NCBI RefSeq assembly: GCF_014191725.1
Contig: NZ_JACHWZ010000003.1
Coordinates: forward strand, 124,001-188,000
Origin: Microbulbifer rhizosphaerae
GTDB lineage: Bacteria > Pseudomonadota > Gammaproteobacteria > Pseudomonadales > Cellvibrionaceae
Reading direction: 5' to 3'
DNA: 64,000 nucleotides
The notes beneath the pieces were generated by a model. That model was not told the DNA's origin. It worked only from the letters and a program-made list of their open reading frames with translations, and searched no databases. The translations under genes were made by a program, and so were the position numbers. Every line of letters starts with the position of its first letter. The stretch's first letter is position 1. Of this stretch, positions 33,279 to 44,618 are shown one piece after another.

Positions 33279-33890
33279 ATGAAAGGTACTCTGAGAACCC
33301 TGATCCTGTCCCTCGGCCTGGCCACGAGTGGCGCCTGGGCCGACGCCACGGAAGAGTTGAGCCAACTGTTGAAGCCGCTGGCGAGTATCTCCGGCAACTT
33401 CCAGCAGACCCTGATCGACGAGCGCGGCAAGGTCATGCAGAAGAGTAACGGCAATTTCTCCGTACAGCGACCGGGCAAGCTGCGCTGGAAGACCGGCGAA
33501 CCCTTTCCCCAACTGCTGGTCACCAACAACAAGAAACTGTGGCTCTACGATCCGGACCTGGAGCAGGTGACGATCCGCCCGGTGGACAAGCGCATGAGGG
33601 AAACTCCCGCGCTGCTGCTGGGCGGCAAGGTGGAGGAGATTCGCAGTTCCTTCAACGTCGACAGCAAGGACGGCGCCTACCACTTGACCCCCAAGCGCAA
33701 GTCGGCGGCTTTCAAATCCATGGAAATCCGCTTCAGCGACAAGGGCCTGCCGTCCGCGATGACCGTACGCGATGAGATGGGCCAGACCACCAAAATCAAG
33801 TTCAGCGGCATGAAGGCCAATCCGAAGTTGTCCGACGCCATATTCAATTTCAAGCCGCCGGCGGGGACCGATGTCGTCAAAGATCAGTGA
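33279..33890 (+). CDS. lolA: outer-membrane lipoprotein carrier protein LolA
   Basis: 203 residues with a Sec signal peptide (about 1-21, SGAWA). LolA is the periplasmic chaperone that takes lipoproteins from LolCDE to LolB. The family pattern ISGNFQQTLIDERGKVMQKSNGNFSVQRPGKLRW is split here into ISGNFQQTL, SNGNFSVQRPGKLRW and the later DPDLEQVTIRPV; a hydrophobic open barrel is implied. The order ftsK-lolA-rarA is conserved. The rarA ATG begins seven bases past the stop codon. Confidence 0.95.
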   Translation: MKGTLRTLILSLGLATSGAWADATEELSQLLKPLASISGNFQQTLIDERGKVMQKSNGNFSVQRPGKLRWKTGEPFPQLLVTNNKKLWLYDPDLEQVTIRPVDKRMRETPALLLGGKVEEIRSSFNVDSKDGAYHLTPKRKSAAFKSMEIRFSDKGLPSAMTVRDEMGQTTKIKFSGMKANPKLSDAIFNFKPPAGTDVVKDQ

Positions 33891-33896
33891 GGCGCG

Positions 33897-35231
33897 ATGA
33901 GCGACCTGTTTCAGTCCACTCCCCCACACCAGCCCCTGGCCGCGCGCATGCGGCCGGAATCCCTGGCCCAGTATATGGGCCAGACGCATTTACTGGGGCC
34001 GGGAAAACCCCTGCGCGAAGCGGTGGAGCGGGGCCAGCTCCACTCCATGGTGCTCTGGGGCCCTCCCGGCGTGGGCAAGACCACCTTTGCCCGCCTGCTG
34101 GCCAGGGAGTGCGACGCGCGCTTCGCGACCCTGTCCGCGGTGCTCGCCGGGGTCAAGGAGATTCGCCAGGCGGTGGCGGAGGCCAAGCAGTACAGCAGCC
34201 GCACCATCCTGTTCGTGGACGAGGTACACCGCTTCAACAAAGCCCAGCAGGACGCCTTCCTGCCCTACGTGGAAGAGGGCACCGTCACCTTTGTCGGCGC
34301 CACCACGGAAAATCCCGCCTTCGAGCTGAACAACGCGCTGCTGTCGCGCTGCCGGGTCTACCTGCTGCGCAGCCTGTCCGAAGAGGAGCTTTTGGGCCTT
34401 TTGCGGCGAGCACTGGATGAAGACGCCGAACTGAAGGAACGAAACCCGTCGATCGCCCCGGAGATTCTGCAGAAGATCGCCAGAGCGGCCGACGGCGATG
34501 CCCGCAGCGCTCTCAACCTGCTGGAGATCGCCTGCGACCTGGCCCGGGAGGAGGGCGGTCGTTTCGTGATTGACGATGAGGTGCTGGCGGAGGTGCTGAG
34601 CGCCGATGTGCGCCGCTTCGACAAGGGCGGCGACTACTTCTACGACCAGATTTCCGCGCTGCACAAAGCGGTGCGCGGCTCCGATCCGGATGCCGCCCTC
34701 TACTGGTTTGCGCGCATGGTGGACGGAGGCTGCGACCCGCTGTACATCGCCCGCCGCGCGGTGCGCATGGCCAGCGAGGATATCGGCAACGCCGACCCCC
34801 GCGCCCTGCAGATCGCGCTCAACGCCTGGGATGTACAGGAGCGCCTGGGCAGCCCCGAAGGGGAGCTGGCAATCGCCCAGGCCATCGCCTACCTCGCAGT
34901 GGCGGCCAAGAGCAACGCCGTGTACAGCGCCTATAAACGGATTCTGGCGGACGTGCGCCGGGACCCGAGCTACGAGGTGCCGGTGCACCTGCGTAACGCG
35001 CCCACCAAACTGGCCAAGAGCTTGTCCCACGGCGCCGACTACCGCTACGCCCACGACGAGCCGGACGCCTTCGCCGCCGGGGAGAACTACTTCCCCGAGG
35101 AAATCGCCGCGCGCAGCTACTACCAGCCGGTGCCCCGCGGGCTGGAATTGAAGATCGGCGAGAAGCTGGAAACCCTGCGGCGGCTGAACCGCGAGAGCGA
35201 CAAACAGCGCTACAAGGCCAATGAACAATGA
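33897..35231 (+). CDS. rarA: replication-associated recombination protein RarA (MgsA)
   Basis: 444 residues. An AAA+ ATPase of the clamp-loader clade with Walker A GPPGVGKT at 55-62 and Walker [22 protein letters not shown]; the sensor region [18 protein letters not shown] and the C-terminal MgsA tetramerisation region ([21 protein letters not shown]) follow. It acts at stalled replication forks with SSB. The last codons, KANEQ and the stop, lie inside the heptanucleotide repeat at 35221-35283. Confidence 0.96.
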   Translation: MSDLFQSTPPHQPLAARMRPESLAQYMGQTHLLGPGKPLREAVERGQLHSMVLWGPPGVGKTTFARLLARECDARFATLSAVLAGVKEIRQAVAEAKQYSSRTILFVDEVHRFNKAQQDAFLPYVEEGTVTFVGATTENPAFELNNALLSRCRVYLLRSLSEEELLGLLRRALDEDAELKERNPSIAPEILQKIARAADGDARSALNLLEIACDLAREEGGRFVIDDEVLAEVLSADVRRFDKGGDYFYDQISALHKAVRGSDPDAALYWFARMVDGGCDPLYIARRAVRMASEDIGNADPRALQIALNAWDVQERLGSPEGELAIAQAIAYLAVAAKSNAVYSAYKRILADVRRDPSYEVPVHLRNAPTKLAKSLSHGADYRYAHDEPDAFAAGENYFPEEIAARSYYQPVPRGLELKIGEKLETLRRLNRESDKQRYKANEQ

Positions 35232-35283
35232 ACAATGAACAATGAACAATGAACAATGAACAATGAACAATGAACAATGAACA
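35221..35283. repeat. nine tandem copies of the heptamer ATGAACA
   Basis: The unit ATGAACA is repeated nine times without error, starting inside the last rarA codons and running to 57 bases before crcB. Because 7 is not a multiple of 3, the array holds a TGA in every frame within 21 bases, so copy-number changes hardly affect RarA. Confidence 0.95.
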
Positions 35284-35339
35284 TTTAGCCGCGATCGGTG
35301 ATAATTGCCCATTGTTTACTGATCATTGGTAGTTGAAAC

Positions 35340-35714
35340 ATGCAGTGGCTGGCAATCGCCCTGGGGGGCGCAGTGGGGGCTATTCTTCGCCACCTGATTA
35401 CCGTTTGGAGCTACCCGGTCTTCAACGGAAAATTTCCGCTCGGTACCCTGATCGTCAATGTCAGCGGTTCATTTTTGATCGGCATCGCCTATGTGATGAT
35501 CGTCGAACGGGCCATGCTCGGCCCCGAGTGGCGACTGCTGCTGATGACGGGCCTGTGCGGGGCCCTGACAACTTTCTCCACCTTCTCGCTGGAAAGCCTG
35601 ATGTTGTGGCACAATGGCCAACCCCTGACGGCCCTCGGCTATATCCTGATCAGCCTGGTACTCTGCCTGGCTTCCACCGGCGCCGCCGTCGCACTGGCGA
35701 TGAAATATTTTTAA
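35340..35714 (+). CDS. crcB: fluoride ion channel FluC/CrcB
   Basis: 124 residues with four predicted membrane helices. The channel signature GALTTFSTFSLE is at about 78-89, and the N-terminal GGAVGAILRH and NVSGSFLIG are conserved. Two subunits form the Fluc pore that exports fluoride. The leader before the ATG shows no obvious fluoride riboswitch. Confidence 0.95.
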   Translation: MQWLAIALGGAVGAILRHLITVWSYPVFNGKFPLGTLIVNVSGSFLIGIAYVMIVERAMLGPEWRLLLMTGLCGALTTFSTFSLESLMLWHNGQPLTALGYILISLVLCLASTGAAVALAMKYF

Positions 35715-35726
35715 CCCCAACCATAA

Positions 35727-37052
<1,326 letters not shown>

Positions 37053-37074
37053 CCCCACGACACGGAATACCACT

Positions 37075-38457
37075 TTGCGCTATCTGCCCCTCGCATTTGA
37101 CGTTCAAGACCGCCCCTGCCTGTTGGTGGGCGGCGGCGCCGTAGCAACACGCAAGGCGCGGCTGCTGGCCCGGGCCGGGGCCCGCCTGACGGTTGTGGCC
37201 CCGGAGATCACCGATGAATTGCGCCAACTGATCGACGACAGCGACGGACAGTTTTTCCGCGCCACCTATCACGCGGATTTTCTCGACGGCGCAGAGCTGG
37301 TGATCGCCGCCACCGCCGATCCGGCGGTCAACGCCGAGGTCTCCGCCGACGCACAGGAACGGAAGCTGCCCGTCAACGCGGTGGATGCTCCCGGGCTGTG
37401 TTCCTTCACCTTTCCCGCCATCGTCGAACGGGGTCCCCTGTCCATCGGTATCAGCAGCGGCGGCGCGGCGCCAGTGCTGGCACAGCGGCTGCGCGCCCAG
37501 CTGGAGGCACTGCTTTCACCGGGTATCGGCGCTCTGGCGGAACTGGCGATGCACGTGCGCGACAAAGTAAAAACCGCACTGCCGGAGCCACAGCGCAAGG
37601 ACTTCTGGCGCTGGGTTTTCTCCGGGCCGGTGGCGAGCAAGGTGGAAGCCGGCAAGACAAAAGAGGGAGAAGCGGCACTGCTCGCGGCACTCGCCAACTG
37701 GCGGGGCGAAGAGGGACCGGCGGGGGAGGTTTACCTGGTGGGCGGCGGACCCGGGGACCCGGATCTACTCACCTTCCGTGCTCTGCGCCTGATGCAGCAG
37801 GCGGACGTGGTGCTCTACGACCGCCTGGTGTCGCCGCAGGTACTGGACCTGGTGCGCCGCGACGCCGAGCGCATCTATGTGGGCAAGAAAAAGGAATTCC
37901 ACTCGGTGCCGCAAGACGGTATCAACCAGTTGCTGGTGGACCTGGCGGGAAAAGGAAAGAAAGTTCTGCGCCTGAAAGGCGGGGACCCGTTTATCTTCGG
38001 CCGTGGAGGCGAGGAGATCGACAAACTGGCGGAGGCGCGAATTCCGTTTCAGGTGGTGCCGGGGATCACCGCGGCATCCGGCTGTTCCACCTACGCGGGT
38101 ATTCCGCTGACCCACCGGGACTACGCACAATCCGTGCGCTTTATCACCGGCCACCTGAAAGAAGGCGAACTGGAACTGCCCTGGAAGGAACTGGCGTCGC
38201 CGGGACAGACGCTGGTTTTCTATATGGGGCTCACCGGCCTGTCCACCATCTGCAAGCAATTGATTTCCCACGGCATGCCGGCGAATACACCGGTTGCACT
38301 GGTGGAAAAAGGCACCACCAGGGAACAGCGGGTAGTAGTAGGCGACCTGTCGTCAATCCCCACGCTGGCGGAGAAAAAATCCGTAGAGGCGCCCGCACTC
38401 ACCATCATTGGCGGCGTTGTCAGCCTGCATAAGAAACTGCGCTGGTATCAGCCCTGA
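37075..38457 (+). CDS. cysG: siroheme synthase CysG
   Basis: 460 residues from a TTG at 37075 ([20 protein letters not shown]). The N-terminal half is the NAD-dependent precorrin-2 dehydrogenase/ferrochelatase ([14 protein letters not shown] near 20; [15 protein letters not shown]), the C-terminal half (from about 217) the SAM-dependent uroporphyrinogen III methyltransferase with [31 protein letters not shown] and VPGITAASG. It makes siroheme for sulfite and nitrite reductases. It follows serS by 22 bases and may share its transcript. Confidence 0.96.
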   Translation: MRYLPLAFDVQDRPCLLVGGGAVATRKARLLARAGARLTVVAPEITDELRQLIDDSDGQFFRATYHADFLDGAELVIAATADPAVNAEVSADAQERKLPVNAVDAPGLCSFTFPAIVERGPLSIGISSGGAAPVLAQRLRAQLEALLSPGIGALAELAMHVRDKVKTALPEPQRKDFWRWVFSGPVASKVEAGKTKEGEAALLAALANWRGEEGPAGEVYLVGGGPGDPDLLTFRALRLMQQADVVLYDRLVSPQVLDLVRRDAERIYVGKKKEFHSVPQDGINQLLVDLAGKGKKVLRLKGGDPFIFGRGGEEIDKLAEARIPFQVVPGITAASGCSTYAGIPLTHRDYAQSVRFITGHLKEGELELPWKELASPGQTLVFYMGLTGLSTICKQLISHGMPANTPVALVEKGTTREQRVVVGDLSSIPTLAEKKSVEAPALTIIGGVVSLHKKLRWYQP

Positions 38458-38475
38458 CGCTACCACCCTCATCCT

Positions 38476-38575
38476 TGTAGGAGCGGCCCATGGCCGCGAT
38501 CAGCGGTAAAGGCGTGCACTTCGCCTTATTCCGATCGCGTCCATGGGCCGCTCCCGGCCGGACCGCTCCTACAGA
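38476..38575. repeat. REP/REPIN-like inverted repeat, family A
   Basis: TGTAGGAGCGGCCCATGGCC opens the unit and CCATGGGCCGCTC followed later by CGCTCCTACAG closes it. It is the partner of 1052-1143, with the GGCCGG insertion on the opposite side. Confidence 0.8.
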
Positions 38576-38684
38576 ACGCCCGATCCAGTTCGAGCACCTA
38601 TACTGCAAGAGAAGTTTGCGAGTGGTGCACGGTATGTTTTGGGCGTCGATTCGATTCTACTGCACTCTTGTAGTGCGCTGTTTT

Positions 38685-38897
38685 TTGCCGCGGGAAAGCG
38701 AAATTTGCCTACCGGATCCGAATGACGATCACAGTCGACGCTATACACACCGCTACCGCGTCAAACGCAACTGGGTTAAAAACCTCTGGATAGGTTCGTC
38801 CCTGTTAATGCTGTGCTTTCCGCTGCTACCCTTCGTGCTCTCGCTGGGACTCCTCACGTCCTTTTTATCTTTCGCGATACTCGACGAAACCGTGTAG
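38685..38897 (+). CDS. small basic membrane protein, hypothetical
   Basis: I do not recognise a named family. The frame has a basic soluble part (RRYTHRYRVKRNWVKNLW) followed by about 35 hydrophobic residues with two short membrane segments and the ending SFAILDETV. The TTG at 38685 is one possible start (70 residues); no ATG is available in frame after the REP element at 38476, so the start is uncertain. The stop codon TAG is supplied by the first bases of the next REP element. The composition is unlike a shadow frame, and small proteins of this shape occur in related genomes as far as I recall. Confidence 0.45.
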   Translation: MPRESEICLPDPNDDHSRRYTHRYRVKRNWVKNLWIGSSLLMLCFPLLPFVLSLGLLTSFLSFAILDETV

Positions 38898-38969
38898 GGT
38901 GCGCCGTACGCACCGAACCGCTCAAGCTGGCTCGCAGCTCTATTGCTGGTGCGCACGGCGCACCCTACG
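38893..38969. repeat. REP/REPIN-like inverted repeat, family C
   Basis: GTGTAGGGTGCGCCGTACGC and GTGCGCACGGCGCACCCTAC form arms around a 37-base spacer. The element ends 12 bases before the convergent penicillin acylase gene and overlaps the stop codon of the small membrane protein gene. Confidence 0.8.
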
Positions 38970-38981
38970 ATTACTCACCTC

Positions 38982-41339
38982 TCAGCGCAGCGTCAGCGTG
39001 TAGCGGCTTTCCCGTTCCGAAAGCGGCGATGGATTTCCTTCAACCCAATCCCTGTGGCCATTGCCAAAAAACGGCGACAGTGGATGCGCGCTCTGGCCGG
39101 TGGCCATATGGAAAATTCCGCTGCCCTCGCGGCCGGGGGAGATCACCATCCGCTCCGAGGCGCCGTTGTCCGGGGACTGCACCCGCGGCATATGGGTATC
39201 GCCGGAAAGCGGCTCCGCGGGCATGGCGGTAAACCAGTTGATCGCCGGTACCGCGCGGCCCAAGGGGTGGCGGATACGCGCAGTATTCTGCGCTCCCCAG
39301 CTCTGCTCCACCAGCGGGTGGCCGTCTTTGGCCATCTCTTCCAGGACCGCGTCCAGGGCGGCCAGTTTCAGCGCCCGCCAGGATTCAAAGTCCGGGTTGA
39401 GCAGATGCCGCGGCTCGCTCTGGCTCATTTCCCAGGCTCCATATTCCAACTGGCGTTTCATGGGACCGAAAGAAAAATCCTCCTGAAAGCGGCGCATATA
39501 GGTGAGTACCGGTGCCGTGGCGAACTCCAGGAACCTGAGGCGGTAGTTGCGCACAATGCGGTAACCCACCGAAGAGGCGGCGGCGCGGCCGCCCCAGTTT
39601 TCGATCTGTTCGCGCACGTCGCGGTAATCTTCCTCATTCTCCAACAGGCCCAGCAACTGCTGCTGCCAGCGCTGCAGAAATACTGCGCGGTCGTCCAACT
39701 GGATATCCAGCAGATCTTGCTCGGCAAAGGTTTGGCGGGCGAAAAGGGCATCGCGAATCTGCTGCTGGCGGGCTCCCAAGGCGTAGCCGTGGTCGCCCAT
39801 CACCGCCAGAAACTGGCCATCCATGGTCCGCGCATTGGCGGTCCAGATCCGGTGGGAGGGGGGATCGTAGACCCGCGGCTGCTCGCTTGCAGAGAGGAAG
39901 CCCTCCCAGCGGGCGCCGCCGTCGGCCCAGGAGACCGAGCGGCTGCCGTCGAAGCCCACGCGGCGGGGAATGGCGCCGGCGACCGTCCAGCCGATATGGC
40001 CCTCGCGATCGCCCACCACCAGGTTCTGGTGGGGAATGCCCAGTAGCGGGCCCAGGTCCAACGCTTCGCGCGCGCTTTCCACTGTCTCCATTTGCAGCAG
40101 GTTCACATTGGCGCCGCGCAGATCGTGGGCGACCCAACGGTAGGCGAGGAGAGCACCCCTGTAATCCCGGCTCACCACCGGCCCCCAGATGGTTTTGGGG
40201 ACTTTCAGGTACTCTGTTTCACCTCCCTTCACCTCGATGGCTTCGCGATCGATTTCAAAGTCGCGCCAGCCTTCGGGTGTTTTGTACTGGCGGCCGTTTT
40301 CGCTCAGCTCCAGCGGAATCAGGTCGCCCCAGTCACCGCCGGTGTTGGTGAACCCCCAGGCCACCAGTCCGTTGCTGCCCACCACCGCAATGGGACCACC
40401 GGGCAGAGTGACACCACGCACCGTCCGCTCGCTTCCGGGCAGGTTCCACCCGGCGCGGTACCAGATATTGGGCACATTCAGCCCCAGGTGCATATCGTCT
40501 GCCAGTATGGCGCTGCCATGTTGGGTCAGGGCGCCGCCAACCACCCAGTTATTACTGCCATAGATTTTGTCGTCGCTCTCCATTTTCTGGTAGGCGATCG
40601 GCTCCTCCTCCTCCAGCAGTGAGGCAATATCGGTCTGGGGCATTTTGACAGGACCGCGCGCCTCCCCGATCAGTGGGGCGTCCCAGTGGCCGCCGTCGGG
40701 GAAAAAGAACTGGTAGAGGTCCTGGGGCAGCAGTTCGGTCAGCGCGGTGTCGCGCCGTTCGTATTCGCCGGTGGGGCTCTGCAGGGTGAGGCTCATGCTG
40801 AACATGGTCAGCAGGCTGTCCGCTTCGGTCCAGGGCTCCGGCTCCCTCCCCAACACAGCGTATTCCCAGGGCCTGGCTCCCAGTTGCTGCAGGCCGTAGT
40901 TGACTCCCTCCACATAGCGGCTCAGCAACCGGCGCTGCTCCGGGGCCATCGCAGCCACGTTGCGCTCGGCGCGCTTGCGGAACTGGTGCAGACGTACTTT
41001 TTTGTCGTGTTTCAACGCCGCGGCCCCCACCAGGGCGGACAGTTCTCCGGAGGAGTTGCGCCGCAACAAATCCATTTGGAAGAAGCGTTCCTGTGCGTGC
41101 AGAAAGCCCAGCGCAAAGGCAATACTGTTGCGATCCTGCGATTCGATCAGAGCCACGCCCTGGGCATCCCGGCGAATGGTGGCCGGAGCCTCCAGTTTCC
41201 CGGTATCCAGCTCTCCGTCCAGTATCGGCAGGCTTTGTCGAAGCCACAGCCAACTGCCGGCCAAGGCAATCGCCAGAAGGGCGGCCAGCCAGGCCAGGAT
41301 GCGGAGGAAAAGGCGGGGGGTGAATGGACTCTTGGGCAT
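38982..41339 (-). CDS. penicillin acylase family (Ntn hydrolase) protein
   Basis: 785 residues from the ATG at 41339 (CGGAAAT upstream); the frame extends to 41489 without family support. One N-terminal membrane anchor (about 8-32) precedes the alpha chain; the self-cleaving nucleophile is Ser262 in YGSNNWVVGG, which becomes the N-terminus of the beta chain. The family includes penicillin G acylases and acyl-homoserine-lactone acylases such as PvdQ and QuiP, all amide hydrolases of the periplasm. The uncleaved anchor suggests it faces the periplasm from the inner membrane. The substrate, beta-lactam, AHL or another amide, cannot be told from sequence. Confidence 0.9.
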   Translation of the reverse strand: MPKSPFTPRLFLRILAWLAALLAIALAGSWLWLRQSLPILDGELDTGKLEAPATIRRDAQGVALIESQDRNSIAFALGFLHAQERFFQMDLLRRNSSGELSALVGAAALKHDKKVRLHQFRKRAERNVAAMAPEQRRLLSRYVEGVNYGLQQLGARPWEYAVLGREPEPWTEADSLLTMFSMSLTLQSPTGEYERRDTALTELLPQDLYQFFFPDGGHWDAPLIGEARGPVKMPQTDIASLLEEEEPIAYQKMESDDKIYGSNNWVVGGALTQHGSAILADDMHLGLNVPNIWYRAGWNLPGSERTVRGVTLPGGPIAVVGSNGLVAWGFTNTGGDWGDLIPLELSENGRQYKTPEGWRDFEIDREAIEVKGGETEYLKVPKTIWGPVVSRDYRGALLAYRWVAHDLRGANVNLLQMETVESAREALDLGPLLGIPHQNLVVGDREGHIGWTVAGAIPRRVGFDGSRSVSWADGGARWEGFLSASEQPRVYDPPSHRIWTANARTMDGQFLAVMGDHGYALGARQQQIRDALFARQTFAEQDLLDIQLDDRAVFLQRWQQQLLGLLENEEDYRDVREQIENWGGRAAASSVGYRIVRNYRLRFLEFATAPVLTYMRRFQEDFSFGPMKRQLEYGAWEMSQSEPRHLLNPDFESWRALKLAALDAVLEEMAKDGHPLVEQSWGAQNTARIRHPLGRAVPAINWFTAMPAEPLSGDTHMPRVQSPDNGASERMVISPGREGSGIFHMATGQSAHPLSPFFGNGHRDWVEGNPSPLSERESRYTLTLR

Positions 41340-41616
41340 GAATATTTCCGTCGGCACTATTCTGATTGGCAGGATTCTAGCAGTGGAAGACCGCACCAAA
41401 GTAGTTACCAAGTGACAAATATTGGTCACAAAAAAAGATATCGAGTGGAATTTAGTGCCATTGAGCTTGGGCCTGTTTCTGGAGGGCAAAACAGAACTGA
41501 CCGGTCACCCAAAAAAAGTCATACAGGCTTTTAATCCTTCTGACCTGACCGTAAGATGGGGTCAATAACAAAAATAGAACATCACGCTTTTCTATAACAA
41601 CAAACGCGAGGACGCG

Positions 41617-44253
41617 ATGATGCATTACGCCGATCAGACCGGTAGCCACCGGTGTTTCCGCCTGTCCACTCTTTCCCAGGCAATCGCATTCGCCACCGCC
41701 ATCAGCGGCAGCGCCTATGCGGCTGAAATTGAGGAAGTGGTGGTAACCGCACAGAAGCGTGCGGAAAACCTGCAGGATGTCCCCATTGCCATCTCCGCCT
41801 TTACCGGCGACAACATCGAGAAGATGGGAGCGCAGAACCTGACCGACCTGGGCAAATCCACCCCCGGTGTCGAAATGAACAACGATACCACTCTTCAGCC
41901 CACCTACAATATCCGCGGCATCCAGACTTCCGATTTCACCGTGGGCTCCGACCCGGCGGTGGCCGTGTATGTGGATGGTGTCTACACCGGCCGCGGCGCC
42001 GGTGCCGAAATCCCACTGGCGGATATTGAGCGGGTGGAGGTATTGAAAGGCCCGCAGGGCACTCTGTTCGGCCGCAACGCCACCGGCGGTGCCATTCACA
42101 TCATCACCAAGAAACCGTTCAACGACAACCAGGTGGAAGTTTCCATGACAGCGGGCAACTACGGCCGCCTGTCTTCCGATGTGATCATCAACCGCGCGCT
42201 GACCGAACAGCTCTCCATGCGTTTCTCCGCATCTAGTGACCGCCGAGACGGTTACTACGACAATGCCGGCGAGGGTTCCGACTGGAACGGCCAGGACACC
42301 CAGACCTACCGAGCCGCCTTCTCCTGGGTACCCAGTGAGAACACCGAGATTGTCTGGCGCAACGAGTACAACAAGCTGGACCAGAACAGCGGCATCCGGG
42401 TATCCACCAACAATTCTATTTCCGAGGGCGATATCTTCGGCGATCTGGCTCTGGACTTCCCCAACCGCGAAAAGCGCGATCTCTACGGCAGCTCGCTGAC
42501 CGTCAGCCACGACTTCGATGACGTTACGCTCACTTCCATCACCGCCTACCGTAAATTCGACGCTATGATTCAGCAGGACGAGGACGGCGCGGCTAACGGA
42601 GACTTCTTCTTCGGTTCGCGGAACACCGACGAGCAGAAATACTTCTCCCAGGAATTCCGCCTCAACGGTGCCACTGATACCCTGAAATGGACCCTGGGTG
42701 CCTCCTATTCACAGGAAGAGCTCGAACACCGGACCGATGCGATCTTTACGTCCAGCACTTTCGAGTCATTCGCTCTCTATACCGCGCTGAAGGATGACCC
42801 CACTCAACTGGCAGCGCTTGGCTTCGACCCCGATATGCTCGCCGCTTTCGCGAATATGACGGATGAACAGATCAGCAAGCAAGTACCCGCGCTTCGACAG
42901 GGACTGCGCATGACCCCACTGAATCTCGGCCCCTACGGCATGTCGACTGCTGACGGTGCAGTGATTGCTGCTTTCTTCGGCCAGAACTTGCTGCCGCAAC
43001 TACGTGCTCAGGCCGAAGTTAACCCGCAGGTGCTTCAGGGCTTTACCTGTGCGATGCCCTTGGGCATGGTGGAAAATGCGCAAGCTGCCTTCCAGCAAGC
43101 ACAAGCTTCGGGCGATCCCAATGCAATCGCCCAGGCCGGTGCCGCCCTGCAGCAGGCTGGGCAGCTTATGCAGGGATGCCTAATCTCCGGCGCCAACGCG
43201 TTTGTCCAGGGGACCGACGCCTCCTGGACCGAGAGCGTACTCAACACCGGCGACTACCGCTCGGCCGCCATCTACGCCGACGCCACCTGGTCCATCACCG
43301 AGCGCATGGATCTGACGGGCGGGATTCGCTATACCCAGGACGACAAGGATTTCACCATCGATACCGCTTACCAGAACAGCCTCTACGGTATGCCCTTCGG
43401 TATCGCCTTCTTCAGCGACGGCCAGCCGATGGTATCCCAGAAGCAATCCGACAACTGGTCCGACCTGTCCGGCCGCCTGGTGCTGGATTACCGCTGGAGC
43501 GACAACTTGATGACCTATGTGTCCTGGGCCAACGGCTTCAAGGCGGGCGGTTTCAACAGCCTCAATTACGGGGAGGATATCGAGAACTCATTCGACCAGG
43601 AGAACGTCACCAATATCGAGGTGGGCCTGAAGTCCAACCTACTGGACAACCGCATGCAGCTGAACGCGGCCCTGTACAGTTATGAGTACGACAACCTGCA
43701 GGAGCTGGTCCTGATCGGCGAACCGATCCCCAGCTACAACCTGCGCAACGCCGACGCCGAAGGGCAGGGCGCCGAGCTGGAAGTGCTCTGGGCGGCCACC
43801 GACAATCTGCTGGTCGGCGGCAACTACTCCTATTTGGATACTGAGTACACCAAATACCAGGTTATTACCGCCGCCGGCGAGACCGAAGAGGACGACCGCA
43901 CCGGCCAGCCGCGGGTGGGCACTCCGGAAAACAAGGTCAACCTGATGGCCGAGTACACCCTGCCGCTGAACAGCGGTGCCCAAGTGGTGTTCCGCGGCGA
44001 TTACAACTGGACCGACGAGCGGGTGGGCACCATCACCGATCCCTCCCTGGTGATCGACGACTACAAGCTGCTGAATGCGCGGGTGGCCTTTAACAGCGCC
44101 AACGACACCTACACCGTTTCCGCCTGGGTGCAGAACCTCACCGACGAGGAAATTGTCGGCTCCTACGGCGGCCCGGGTGAAGCGATCGGTTCCAACACCG
44201 GCTGGCGCTTTGCGCCGCGGATGTATGGTGCGGACTTCACCATGCGTTTCTAG
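41617..44253 (+). CDS. TonB-dependent receptor
   Basis: 878 residues. Signal peptide to about residue 34 (GSAYAAEIE), a TonB-box region EIEEVVVTAQKRAENLQDVPIAIS split at 35-60, a plug domain with PTYNIRGIQ and RVEVLKGPQGTLFGRNATGGAI, and a barrel ending RMYGADFTMRF. GAGG lies before the ATG. The VTAQKR plus NLQDVPIAI start belongs to a broad group of siderophore, sterol or unknown-substrate receptors, different from the carbohydrate-type receptor at 11202. An insertion of about 130 residues rich in Ala, Gln and Met (about 395-530) lies in one extracellular-loop position. No linked transporter genes indicate the ligand. Confidence 0.92.
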   Translation: MMHYADQTGSHRCFRLSTLSQAIAFATAISGSAYAAEIEEVVVTAQKRAENLQDVPIAISAFTGDNIEKMGAQNLTDLGKSTPGVEMNNDTTLQPTYNIRGIQTSDFTVGSDPAVAVYVDGVYTGRGAGAEIPLADIERVEVLKGPQGTLFGRNATGGAIHIITKKPFNDNQVEVSMTAGNYGRLSSDVIINRALTEQLSMRFSASSDRRDGYYDNAGEGSDWNGQDTQTYRAAFSWVPSENTEIVWRNEYNKLDQNSGIRVSTNNSISEGDIFGDLALDFPNREKRDLYGSSLTVSHDFDDVTLTSITAYRKFDAMIQQDEDGAANGDFFFGSRNTDEQKYFSQEFRLNGATDTLKWTLGASYSQEELEHRTDAIFTSSTFESFALYTALKDDPTQLAALGFDPDMLAAFANMTDEQISKQVPALRQGLRMTPLNLGPYGMSTADGAVIAAFFGQNLLPQLRAQAEVNPQVLQGFTCAMPLGMVENAQAAFQQAQASGDPNAIAQAGAALQQAGQLMQGCLISGANAFVQGTDASWTESVLNTGDYRSAAIYADATWSITERMDLTGGIRYTQDDKDFTIDTAYQNSLYGMPFGIAFFSDGQPMVSQKQSDNWSDLSGRLVLDYRWSDNLMTYVSWANGFKAGGFNSLNYGEDIENSFDQENVTNIEVGLKSNLLDNRMQLNAALYSYEYDNLQELVLIGEPIPSYNLRNADAEGQGAELEVLWAATDNLLVGGNYSYLDTEYTKYQVITAAGETEEDDRTGQPRVGTPENKVNLMAEYTLPLNSGAQVVFRGDYNWTDERVGTITDPSLVIDDYKLLNARVAFNSANDTYTVSAWVQNLTDEEIVGSYGGPGEAIGSNTGWRFAPRMYGADFTMRF

Positions 44254-44420
44254 CCTGTTCGCAGGCAGCTGTGATAAAGGCCAGCCGGCCTAAGCAGCGG
44301 TCCTGCCATTTTGTCTGTGAGAGGGACCTCGCGGACAAGCCTATAGAGGTGAATTCACGGCATGTCTCGCAAGGTGAAGCCCAGTAGTAGGGACACCCAC
44401 TGCGAATCAAGCGACTAGGC

Positions 44421-44545
44421 GATCCTGCTGCCGGGGGCTTTTCGCGGAACACGGGCTGGGCGCCCCCCTTAAATACTTCCCTGTACGCTCGTAATCGGCA
44501 TCCATGCCTCATACGGTCCCGCAAAAAGCCCCCGGCAGCAGGATC
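44421..44545. repeat. 125-bp element with perfect 22-bp inverted termini
   Basis: The left arm starts GATCCTGCTGCCGGGGGC at 44421-44442 and the right arm at 44524-44545 is its exact reverse complement, around an 81-base core without an open frame. It could be a MITE-like or REPIN-like element, or a very large transcription stem. Confidence 0.75.
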
Positions 44546-44618
44546 TTCGCATCATGACTATTGCCTTAGAAAACACCATTGCGGTTTTGCCTGCTTTTTA
44601 TCCTTGCTATCGATAGTC

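Noticed and set aside
35221..35283. Phase variation of RarA by heptamer slippage
   Set aside because: The stop codon lies in the first two units and each frame has a TGA within 21 bases, so slippage cannot switch the gene off.
41452..42510. 352-codon minus-strand frame under the TonB receptor start
   Set aside because: It runs antisense to a well-supported receptor, has biased hydrophobic composition and no recognisable domain; it is a shadow frame.
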